NCBI RefSeq assembly: GCF_037975245.1
Contig: NC_092562.1
Coordinates: 29,339,554 to 29,403,553 of the forward strand
Direction: 5' to 3'
DNA from: Apostichopus japonicus
Taxonomy: Eukaryota; Echinodermata; Holothuroidea; Aspidochirotida; Stichopodidae
Length of the DNA: 64,000 nt
Shown one piece after another: positions 50,346 to 64,000 of the stretch. Position numbers and translations under genes: made by a program. Numbering within the stretch: the first letter of the stretch is position 1; the number at the start of each line of letters is the position of its first letter. A model generated the notes under the pieces. It ran no database searches. It was given only the letters and a program-made list of their open reading frames with translations, and was not told where the DNA came from.

Positions 50346-50805
50346 CGTGTGTGTTCGTACAGTCAATAATGGGAAGAAATTAAATTAATATGGAAAATAT
50401 TTAATAAAATTTCAAACATACTAGTATGGTTTTTACCAATTTTGGGATATCATTAGTTTGTTGTAACAATCTGTTTGTTATGTTTATCATATCCAGATTG
50501 ATTGATATAATTCAGACTTTCTTCTATTCGTTTGGCAATTCTCCCTCCTGGAAATACAGGTATATCTGCTTATACAGTGCCATACGTTTCTTTTTACATT
50601 TCATTCACATTCTTCAAGTTATGTTTAGAACCTGCAATAGGCTATCCATCTACTCAAGGCATTTATGCTTGGTGCACAATTTCATAAAGTACTGGTATAA
50701 GATATAACTGTAGTTGTGAACGAATGAAACGCTTATCTTTGCTAATCAAATGACAAAGCTGAAGTCCATTAATTCAAAACAAGAAAAGTCTCTAGTCATT
50801 ACGAA
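50341..50805. repeat. Block shared with 31931-32392
   Basis: Direct copy, with the same junction into an SLC35G fragment. Confidence 0.7.
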
Positions 50806-51267
50806 CCCATATGCAACCAGTGTGATAGGTTCCTATCTCGGTAAAAATGGCATTTCACCGTAAATAGTTTTATTTTTCATAGCATTGGCAGAAGTCGCTA
50901 TCAGTATTACACTCTGTACTTCATTTCAACAATGGGGCAACATAACGGACCATTCTGTATTACAGGTGTTCAAACTAACCTCTGGTGGAGTCTTCTGGTT
51001 TTTCGGCAGTTTATTAGTGTTTATGGCTGTGCAGGTTGAACGACCGACCTTCACCACCATTGTTATGACGTCAGAGACTTTTTTTTAGTATATCTGGGTG
51101 GGTATGCCTTCCTTGGATTGACTACTCTGTGGTCGGAGTACCTCGGTGCCGCTCTTATTGTAGTAGCTTGTATCGGTAGCACAGCTGTGAGGGACAGAAA
51201 TACATCATCTCGCACAACAGCGGACGGAAAGGGTGACGAAGATTTGCTTTCGGAGGATCAAAACTGA
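50806..51267 (+). pseudogene. SLC35G-like pseudogene, second half only
   Basis: Matches the second EamA repeat of the gene at 396-1433, from YVIGSYL to the VDQN end. A TAA replaces a Leu codon near 50860 and an expanded T-run near 51080 shifts the frame. The C-terminal acidic tail is changed (DEDLLSEDQN). Confidence 0.85.
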
Positions 51268-51794
51268 AAATTTACAGGTTTTTTTTTAAATACGACAAAT
51301 ATAATGTGCGAAAATTCGACAATGGTAAATCTGGATAGACACTTATCGACGTAAAAATTAATGACTGGACAATTACTTTTTATTGATAATAAATACCCAT
51401 ACAAATCTTATTAAGATTATTATTTCATGAAGGACAGCAGCCTAGACGCAAGTTTTACTGAGCCGACGCAACAATTTTAAGATGTTGCGTCCCGTGGACG
51501 CAAGTTTTAAAATCCCATTAAACATTACTGCTTATACTATATAGCAACTTCTAGAATAGTTATTGGTACACAATGCAATTTCAAGCTTACATAAATGCTA
51601 ACATTTTGACAAATTTTCCAAACAAATAAAGCACTAATTGACAGATTTCATACATGGGGCTTTGAACGCTCCATATTAAGTGGACCCCTTTTGTATTTGG
51701 CATAGGTCAAATGTGATCTAGGTTCAAGTGAATGTGTTTCCCACTTGCACTGTTCCAGTTGCATGACCTTAAGTACTTTAAGTACTACTATGTC
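51268..51794. other. Spacer; the distal part begins the inverted duplication
   Basis: The first about 150 bp resembles the SLC35G 3' flank. From about 51425 the sequence is the inverse of 27345 and below. No gene. Confidence 0.45.
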
Positions 51795-51960
51795 CCTTAA
51801 GTACTACTATGTCATAGTATGAAGAAAGCTTTAAAAATATGGCATGTAATGTTTGTTAAGTACCTTAAGTACCTTGTTAAGTACCTTAAGTACTACTATG
51901 TCATAGTATGAAGAAAGCTTTAAAAATTTGGCATGTAATGTTTGAAGGCAAAACCAAATA
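51795..51960. repeat. Short tandem duplication with TTAAGTAC motifs (period 89 bp)
   Basis: CCTTAAGTACTACTATGTCA occurs at 51795 and 51884. Extra TTAAGTACC repeats lie between. Absent from the inverted counterpart near 26450. Confidence 0.8.
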
Positions 51961-52299
51961 TACAATCCACATTTCACAGTGTGTTACTCTATACCAATCA
52001 TGTTTTGTTTTTCTTGGTTCCAAACAGAGACAAATTTCTTTGGCACAGAAGAGGAAAAGAACTTCATTGGAAGAAGATGGTGGATCTTCAGAGTGATAAT
52101 TATATTCTATTACATGTGCTTTCTCTGAGAATGTCATGATTTGTGCTTTATTACAATAAATTGACAGAAAGCATTCAAGTCTTATTAACTATTTTCTGAT
52201 AGTGTTGGAAGCACCAGACAGTGCCAACCATTCTGAATCTCATGTTTCATTACAATCGCAACTCGAATAACCCGTCTAAAGTACTCACAGAAGTTTTGG

Positions 52300-52890
52300 A
52301 AATGCATTTAGATGTTATGAAATTTTCTATAACGTTATACTAACATTACTTTAACGTCTTTACAACTTTTACTGAAATTTTTTGAAACATTGTGCTGACA
52401 TCGAAATAATGTTATATAAAACGTTGTGAAAATGCTATCCTGCTATTCTAGCGACTGAACATTTAATGTTTTCAAAGCATTCTTTTATAACGTTGCCATA
52501 ACATTTTTGAACATGTTATTATGCCTTAACAACATTTCCTGCAACATTTTGAAAACGTTTTGCTGACAACGAAATAACGTTGTTTAAAACTTTGTGAAAA
52601 CGTTATCCTGCTATGCTAGTGACTCAACACTTAATGTTTGATAAGGTAATTTTATAGCATTATCTTTATTCTTTTTTAAATGTTATACTGTCTTTTCAAC
52701 ATTTTCTGCAACATCTTAAAAACGTTGTGCTGACATCGAAAGAGCCTTATATAAAACGTTGTGAAAACGTTATCCTGCTATTCTAGCGACTCACCATTTA
52801 CGTTTTAATAACATCATTTATAACGTTATCATAGAATTTGTTCAAATATTCTCCTGATATTTTAAAAACATTTTTGTGTTTGCTGGGAAA
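52300..52890. repeat. AACGTT-rich tandem repeat element (inverted copy)
   Basis: Three units with GTTATCCTGCTATTCTAGCG-like cores near 52435, 52606 and 52770; inverse of 25623-26055. Confidence 0.7.
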
Positions 52891-54025
52891 GTATAACTTA
52901 GGCTAGACTTTACCATATGGTGTTGAACAAGAACTTAGAAGCATGATTTGGGAACACAACTTCCACCTTTCATTAACATGTAGGGGTTAAGATATTGTGT
53001 TACCTATGGTGAAATGGAAGGAATTTGCAAGTGCAAGTGAATCTTTCTGTAAACCTGTGGCTAGCAATTGCCTAGGCCTAGGCTAGGCCCTAGCCTACAT
53101 GGCTATCCGCCATATTGGGTAGTAAACAGGCTACAGTCTGTACTGTGTTGAAGATTTAACGAGCAACGTTAGGCCTAGCCTAGCTATACTGCAGTGCTAT
53201 AGCCTGAATGGGCCATAGCCTAGGGCAATGGGCCTTCTTCAATGTCCAGTGTAAGCTTGACAAAACTTTTGAACACTTAGTTAACGTTATTTCACGATAG
53301 GCAGTTTTGGTCGAGAACCGCGTCACACTGCTGTCTACCAGTCTATAATACACAGTTGTTGTGTATGTCGACTTTTTCCTGACTGAAACCTACGCAACTG
53401 AAAAAGCGGCAAAACGTTGACCAGTCGACGATTCTTCACGTGGCCACGTGGCGGACATTTACAAGTGCCATGATATGACAAACATAGTGTGTTAGTCAAT
53501 ACAGCAACTAACGGCGTTACAATACGAGTAATATACTAAACACTCTGAGACCAGAGGAGTATTATTCGCTACCAACATGGTCTTGTTATTTTTCCGAACA
53601 TTTTGGGATATGTAAGGTCATCGTCATGTAGTCAGTTGATCGTCTGGTTGTCAGCTTCATGACAATCTCGGACAGATCCTTTACACATTGAAACATTAAT
53701 GATTTACCCTTGTATTAAAACGAAGGTATAGTTGTCTTAAGACAAGCCACTACGAAAAATTACTCGTTTTTGCTTTGTCTTGTAATTTCGTCTTAATATT
53801 GAACGGTTACATAAACAGTTTCAAGACAATTACAAAAATTCACTAGTTGACCCCTCAATATAATATAATGACATTTTTTTATTTGTTCTGTTATTACCTT
53901 AGTCTGAATATAAAATTCATACTTTGTGAAATGGTGATTTTAAAATCTACAAAAAAAAAATCGAAACTTAGAAGCAAATGAATATACCATTAATGCCATG
54001 TTTGTCAATTATCTGTTCATGACTG
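52891..54025. other. 3' flank of NAT-D
   Basis: Inverse of the NAT-B 3' flank, plus pieces similar to the NAT-A and NAT-C 3' spacer (53480-53880). A candidate AATAAA on the minus strand lies at 53878-53883. No other gene. Confidence 0.5.
53878..53883 (-). terminator. Candidate polyadenylation signal of NAT-D
   Basis: TTTATT on the plus strand, about 145 bp past the NAT-D stop; not the homologous position of the NAT-A signal. Confidence 0.4.
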
Positions 54026-54907
54026 TTATGTTAACAATGTGTTTGACACACATTGTTTGATTATTTCAATTGGAAATTGAGGAAATTCTTCGTGAAGCAT
54101 TGTTTCGATTTCTTCCTTTGTATCCACTCTCTTACTCAGTAGTTTTTGTTGTGGGTCTTCGCTCCATTTCACGATGTTATGTTTCACGCACAAGAAGCAG
54201 TTCCCGTTGTAATGCGAAATACGAAGAATTCTATTGAGTTGGTTCGATGGATCAGAAAAATCACGTTCGGTAGTCTCGAAGAAATACGAAACGGTTACCA
54301 GGTTGGTAACCTCCATCTCTGCATACCCGAACCAATCGTTTTCATCGCTCCGTGATTGGTGCAACCATTCCACAATGCCGTCTGCTCTCCGCACGAACTT
54401 GTACTTTAAAAACGAGACGCGGTATATTTCGGATTCCCTCTCAAAGTTGAACGGGATAGCTGTGAACGTCGGATACACACAGCCAACATCTACTACATGT
54501 TTGCTGCCCTGAAATGTCAAGTCATGCACGATGATTCCAACATGTTCTTGACCCAAAACGGTTATTGGGAAAAAGTCCGTTTTATAGCCAAGGGCATCAA
54601 GTAAACACTTGAAAAAGGTCTGGGTGGTTTTGCACGTGCCGCCATACTTCTTAAACATGTGTTCTTTGATGAGAGAGAAGGATGGTCTGTGTCTATCCTT
54701 CGAGGGAATGCTACATCTATAGACCGATTGAAAGGGTATTGTTTGGTGCATAGTATAAATGAGTTTGTCTAAGAAAGCCAGTTTGTCATCGAGTAGGTTT
54801 TGCGAGACGTCGGTTAGGGATAAAACATTTTCAATGAATGAATGAGCCTCTTTTTCGGTAAGATGATACGCAGCAGCTTCTTGTTGGTAACCTTTGACGT
54901 CGGACAT
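54026..54907 (-). CDS. Arylamine N-acetyltransferase-like protein, copy NAT-D
   Basis: 293 residues on the minus strand, with Cys92, His122 and Asp140 intact. Differences from NAT-A include Thr at 95 after the catalytic Cys, Thr-Phe for Ala-Ser at 131-132 just before the Asp, Phe for Tyr in the KYKFVRR segment, and Gly-Tyr for Arg-Phe in the second half. The ATG (54905-54907) is preceded by an acceptor-like cccag (CT on the plus strand at 54911-54912). As in NAT-B, the upstream sequence is not open, confirming this start. It lies in the inverted arm, pointing back towards NAT-C. Confidence 0.85.
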   Translation of the reverse strand: MSDVKGYQQEAAAYHLTEKEAHSFIENVLSLTDVSQNLLDDKLAFLDKLIYTMHQTIPFQSVYRCSIPSKDRHRPSFSLIKEHMFKKYGGTCKTTQTFFKCLLDALGYKTDFFPITVLGQEHVGIIVHDLTFQGSKHVVDVGCVYPTFTAIPFNFERESEIYRVSFLKYKFVRRADGIVEWLHQSRSDENDWFGYAEMEVTNLVTVSYFFETTERDFSDPSNQLNRILRISHYNGNCFLCVKHNIVKWSEDPQQKLLSKRVDTKEEIETMLHEEFPQFPIEIIKQCVSNTLLT

Positions 54908-59220
<4,313 letters not shown>

Positions 59221-60380
59221 AATCTAAACATAATGCCAGCATAAAAATACAGCACTAGTCAACCGATTTAAGTGAGCCATTAAACGTGCGTGCATTGCCG
59301 TGAATGTCGAAATAAAGGATTAAATAGACATAATGTCAGCATACAAATACTGCATTTGTCAACTGATTGATGTGGATCATTAAATTCTGCATGCAGATGC
59401 TGTGAATGTCGTAAATCAATTAAAGCGAGTGTCTAGGCATAATGCCAGCATAAAAATACTACACTTTTCAGTTTTAAACTGATTTAATTGAACCTTTAAA
59501 GGAATAACGAAGGCAGGGACCATATTTATAAAATGAAATACCCTCCTGAAATCTGTTGCACAAACAGGGTGGTACTAAATCTATTGTAAAACAAATAATC
59601 AGATTTGTATTCAACATGACACTTTTGAGATTATAACCTGTCAAAGATGACCCCTTTTTGTACAGAGCAACTTTGCAACCTCATTAATTAATATTGAGAA
59701 AAGCTAAAACCCTGAAATTTGGTATATTGTACAAACTGTATGTTTATAATTAAACCCAAAAGACCTTACAGTTCTCACATGGCTAAGTTGTAATCAAATG
59801 TCATCAAAAACCCTTCGTTATGTTGAATCGCAGAACAAACTAGCTACGTCAGAGCTGCACAAATTGCAAACATATAATTTACAGGAAGCATTGTAATCAT
59901 TATTTTGTATTGTTTGCACTGGACATATAACCTCTTAAAGAATCAAGTATCCTGAAGCAATCGTTTGTAGAGGTCGGGTGGGAGAGAGAGACAGTCAAAG
60001 AAGACATGACACAACCAGAGTCAGAGCTGAACTGCCTTGTATTTTACTTTACATGTCACACCCGGTGTACTGTAGCAGTACCACCTTTACATTATATCTA
60101 CATTACAACAAGGCACGAGAACAATATACAATTACATAACAGAGAGACAGTCAAAGAAGACATGAAACAGTCAAAGAAGACATGACACAACCAGAGTCAG
60201 AGCTGAACTGCATTGTATTTTACTTTACATGTCACACCCGGTGTACTGTAGCAGTACCACCTTTACATTATATCTACATTACAACAAGGCACGAGAACAA
60301 TATACAATTACATAACACACATTTCACATATATACAGATGTACCTCTACAAGTTTAGGAGCAATTTCTCACTTAAAATTG
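59221..60380. repeat. Direct duplicate of 27880-28870 with an added tandem unit
   Basis: Minisatellite units to about 59500, then sequence collinear with 28150-28870. The segment 59986-60140 is repeated at 60141-60310, preceded by a 19-bp extra repeat of ACAGTCAAAGAAGACATGA. Confidence 0.8.
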
Positions 60381-62805
60381 CATTGATATTCAATCAAATT
60401 GATTAGTTTACATTTCAGAAACAAAAATATTGTCGCATACCTATACCGACTGTAGAACCACAGATGATTTAGCATAGCTTTAAAACAGATGATCAAAATA
60501 ATATACAAGAAAGGCCTAGTTTCATTTTAGACAGTAGGCTAGTGCCACATATATGCAACCACGAATGTTTTATTCCCAGTCATTTTCATAGGCCTAGGTG
60601 ATCATTTATAATTGACAGCGGTGTGCTGCCCAAGCCTATATTATAGGCTACATCCTAGTCCAAGGCCTGGGCTAAACTTCGATTTAACCTCAGATTCAGG
60701 ATACAGGCCTAGGATATCAACATTCACATCCGAAGGTTTTTAACAACACACGGGCATAAGTTATAAATTTGGCCTAAGCTTATTTACTACATGTAGGCTA
60801 CACTTGCGTTCCTACCGTTAGCATATAAATTAGTCATTAGAGGCTGCTACACTCAATACGGCCGGCAAAAGGACAGATTGAACTTCCTAGTGTTGCAAAT
60901 ATAGTAATTGGATTATAATTTCTTCTTCTTATATAAATAATGAGGATTTCTTCAATCTAAGGTACAGTTTATTTATAATTTGTAACAATAGGTAGAGGCA
61001 TGCGTCGCCTGTACAGTTAACGTATTATTAATAGTCATGCAATAGATATAACTGAATGATGACATATTCTTGCTATATCTATAATGGGGATTTACTCAAT
61101 CTAAATTACTGTTTATTTGTATTTGTAATAATAAGTAGAGGCATGCGTCGCTTGTAACAGTTAATATATTATTAATACAATAAATATAACTGAATTATGA
61201 CATATTCTTGCTATATCAATAATGAAGATTTCCTAAATCTAAATTACTGTTATTTATATTTTGGTAATAATAGGTAGAGGCATGCGTCGCTTGTAACAGT
61301 TAACATATTATTAATACAATAAATATAACTGAATGATGACATATTCTTGCTATATCAATAATGAGGATTTACTCAATTTCAATTACTGTTAACTGCAGTT
61401 TTGGAATAACCAGAGGCATGCATCACTCATTGCGATTAACATATCATGACTAGTCATATAAAATATGTATCGGAACGGTGATATATTATTGTTATATCAG
61501 CCATGCATGTGTTCCCTCAATTTCAGTTCGTTCCTCATACGAAGTCTCTATGCTTGAAATCTTGGAAATAATTGTATGGTGTTAACATAAAGGTGACATT
61601 ATTCGCTTCCAAAAAGTGTTTTCTAGGCGATTCGTTTTGTTAGTGAGGTGTGTAAGACTGTAGTTCTAACATGTCTTGGGTAACATTGAATTACCCTAAA
61701 GTTGTTTTCCGCCATTGAGTCATACATACAGTAGAAGGTAAGAAAATCTGCTGCACAATTGCTGTAAAAAAACTAAAATTAAGAAATTTGTCACCTTGCC
61801 TCCTTTGCAGAGTAAAAACAACATGCTTTTACAACTACGTTTTCAAGTTGTTGGTAGGTAGCGCTGGAGGATGCCTTTGAGATTACTTGGCTGGGCCAGA
61901 CAGATGTGAAAGTAACAACAATTAAAGTTTCATTGACTTGGGGAATTAATCATTGTAGCCCAGAAATCGGGGCACAATCGCCATTTTTGTACTGCATGAG
62001 CTGAGATGTTATGACGTCCTGGGATGGTGCGCAAGGAGGGTTTCCAGCTGCCATCCCCAATTCTAATAAGAAATTGAGGATGATATGCAAAATGGTGCTA
62101 TATTTTGCATCATTTCAAAGTAAAGGTTTTTTCCGTACATACATTTTTTACATATGATTTACTTTGTGTAATAGCAACCCAGATTATATTATTCCCATAA
62201 AACAAATTATCGTCAGTCGGCGATGATTATATTGTTTGCTCTAAAGCCAAATGGAGGTACACAAGGGCTCAAAGAAGCATTTAGCAGACCATGAGAGGAT
62301 CCCTAAGTAACTTTTATCCGACCATTTGTATTGCTATTTTATCAATGCGTCGAGGCAGCGCCATGATAAACATGGGCGGCAACGAACTAATTCAAAGGAT
62401 GAACACTTCGTTGCATTTCCTTCCTATTTCAACACTGTCAATTGCAAAGCAATAATCCATCATGGTTCTTCTATACCTAGAATGGTTTCCAAACTGGTAA
62501 AAAAAAAATCGATCAATAGTTATAGTTTTGTTTTAATTAGCTCTGCCTGATTTATAAACGTCTATAAATTAATTCAATTGGCTAACATGATGCTTATATT
62601 TAATGTAGTAACGTTCTACATATACCCGTATAGTTATATATTTGCCTTGTGCATATAAACCGTTGTTGCAACATAATTCGTATAACCACGTAGGCCTACA
62701 ACTGTGGTAATTGTCATGAAAAACATGGTAAAGAGGCCAATAAGGTTTTCTCTTTCAATTCATGCTTGATTATTGTCATCTAACATCACTAAACCTGCTG
62801 CAGTC
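60381..62805. other. Unique spacer upstream of the second SLC35G-like gene
   Basis: AGGCCTA motifs at about 60510-60760 and a tandem array at 60931-61490. The remainder has no recognisable gene; the promoter of the 62806 gene should lie here. The triplet CAG just before 62804 could be a splice acceptor. Confidence 0.45.
60931..61490. repeat. Tandem array, period 138-141 bp, four units
   Basis: The phrase TATATC-ATAATG recurs at about 60932, 61073, 61211 and 61350, with a degenerate restart at 61491. Each unit also holds GTAGAGGCATGCGTCG and TGACATATTCTTG. Confidence 0.88.
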
Positions 62806-63783
62806 ATGTCAAGTCAATATTGTCGGCTAACGGACCAAACGGTAAATCTCTATGACGGCTTGCTTCACCGTCGCGGAATTGTCTTAACTCTGCTCGGTTC
62901 TGTCTGCTACAGTGTCTCCGACATTTTGATATTTAAAGTCAGTGGCACAGTTCCCTCTGCAGTTATATCTGCGTGGATCTCATTCGTGGAACTAGTCCTC
63001 AGTATGGTCTATATTCCGTTCTTGTGCCAGTCTTGTTTGCAAGTTCAGGAGTGGAAGACAATCCTACTGTTGGTATTTGGTGGCTTCATCACTGCCGTTG
63101 CTGATATTTCATACTGCTTAGCTAATGTCATTATATCTCCTGGTCGGTCTATCACCCTACATTACACTTCAACGATATTTACTACTATCTTAAATTTCAT
63201 CTTTCTCCGGGATCAGTTTTACGTTAGCGACGTCATCTTTGCCATTCTTTCCTGCATCGGTGCAGCGCTTACTGTTTCGACGCCATTTTCGTCTGGAAAC
63301 GATGCAGCAGGTTATCAAGTTGGTGTGGCACTAGCACTCGTAAGTGCCATTGGCTATGCGGCAACAACCGTATCTGCTGCGTACATCAGTGATACAGTTA
63401 ACCCGTTGTTGGTCCTTTTAACGATTGGCCCAATCACTTTACCCTTCAACGGTATACTGTGTGTATATTTCCAACTCTCGACTTTCTTTTACTCAGCACC
63501 GGTGACCCTGAATCTTTTGTCGGTAGGACTATTTTGGTTTTTAGGATCTGGTTTTCTGTTGGTAGCAGTGAAATATGAACGGCCAACTGTAGTCGCTGTT
63601 GTTATGACAACACAAGTCATTTTCGTTACCATCGGTCAGTGGCTATTTCTCGACATTGTGACGTCATGGATGGATTGTATAGGGATCTTCTTAATATGCG
63701 TCGCCTGTGTTGGAGGTGCAACTATGAAGCGAGAAAGCACATCGTCTTCAGGACACGATAACACTTCTAGTGACGCCTACTGA
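62806..63783 (+). CDS. Second SLC35G-like EamA/DMT-family transporter
   Basis: 325 residues with about ten membrane segments in two EamA repeats. Motifs parallel those of the gene at 396: SPGRSITLHYTSTIF, FLRDQFYVSDVIFAILSCIG, and YERPTVVAVVMTTQVIF in the second half. Overall it is clearly homologous but much more diverged than the pseudogene copies, so it is an older paralog. The C-terminal tail is Ser/Thr-rich and lacks the DEELLL motif. The start is the ATG at 62806; a TTG 33 bp upstream in frame is not credible. A candidate AATAAA lies at 63857-63862. Transported substrate unknown. Confidence 0.85.
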   Translation: MSSQYCRLTDQTVNLYDGLLHRRGIVLTLLGSVCYSVSDILIFKVSGTVPSAVISAWISFVELVLSMVYIPFLCQSCLQVQEWKTILLLVFGGFITAVADISYCLANVIISPGRSITLHYTSTIFTTILNFIFLRDQFYVSDVIFAILSCIGAALTVSTPFSSGNDAAGYQVGVALALVSAIGYAATTVSAAYISDTVNPLLVLLTIGPITLPFNGILCVYFQLSTFFYSAPVTLNLLSVGLFWFLGSGFLLVAVKYERPTVVAVVMTTQVIFVTIGQWLFLDIVTSWMDCIGIFLICVACVGGATMKRESTSSSGHDNTSSDAY

Positions 63784-64000
63784 AAATGTAAGCAAAATAT
63801 AGTTCAATCATGTGGTCAGGCTCTTTTTTACTACAAATGAACTATGTTCGGAACAAAATAAAACCATTTAGCCAAAGTTGCGATACGTACGCTATATGAC
63901 ACTTGCAATATTTGAGAGAATCTGCGCGGAGTAAGATGGGATACGAAGTCGAATCCAGTACCGTTCGCACTGCAAAATGTGTTACCAGCTCTCCTTGGTT
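63784..64000. other. 3' flank of the second SLC35G-like gene
   Basis: Short 3' UTR with AATAAA at 63857-63862, then non-coding sequence to the window edge. Confidence 0.5.
63857..63862 (+). terminator. Polyadenylation signal AATAAA
   Basis: 74 bp after the stop codon of the second SLC35G-like gene. Confidence 0.65.

Noticed and set aside
62773-62805. N-terminal extension of the second SLC35G gene from a TTG codon
   Set aside because: TTG start is implausible; the next in-frame ATG at 62806 is used.

Overview
The window is nuclear DNA from an animal. It is AT-rich, intron-sparse and full of transposon debris, and it encodes two families found in invertebrate deuterostomes: SLC35G/EamA-type transporters and arylamine N-acetyltransferase (NAT)-like enzymes. 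A marine deuterostome, probably an echinoderm such as a sea cucumber or sea urchin, fits best. Scattered AGGCCTA-rich stretches agree with this, but the window holds no species-diagnostic gene, so the assignment is inference.

Six genes look intact. SLC35G-like transporters lie at each edge (396-1433 and 62806-63783, both +). Four nearly identical single-exon NAT-like genes lie between them: NAT-A 13534-14415 (+), NAT-B 24039-24920 (+), NAT-C 38256-39131 (+) and NAT-D 54026-54907 (-). All four keep a Cys-His-Asp triad. Three broken SLC35G copies lie at 29413-30227, 32393-32582 and 50806-51267. Bacterial-style start choices (GTG, TTG) were rejected in favour of ATG codons.

The layout comes from segmental duplication. 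Block A (about 614-19017: SLC35G, spacer, NAT-A, long 3' spacer) is repeated directly as block A' (about 29413-44272: SLC35G pseudogene, spacer, NAT-C, 3' spacer). A second module (about 20085-27345 with NAT-B) is repeated in inverted orientation at about 51425-58590 with NAT-D. Mobile elements sit on these blocks. A 4,786-bp element with CACTG termini at 2880-7665 is proven by its empty site in block A' at 32848-32849, and it carries a nested 1.5-kb foldback. A second element with 30-bp terminal inverted repeats spans 44383-48612 and contains a LINE remnant. There is also a solo-LTR-like insertion (48668-50150), a 375-bp hAT-type MITE (43120-43494), two tRNA-derived SINE copies, and a pure (GATA)n array of about 880 bp at a duplication boundary.

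The transporters and NAT enzymes are not shown to work together; they have simply been co-duplicated. The window looks like an actively expanding xenobiotic/acyl-transfer gene cluster embedded in repeats. I found no clearly new multi-gene system. The most unusual items are the filled/empty site pair, the inverted duplication, the foldback with a period near 145 bp, and variation beside the catalytic Cys of the NAT copies.
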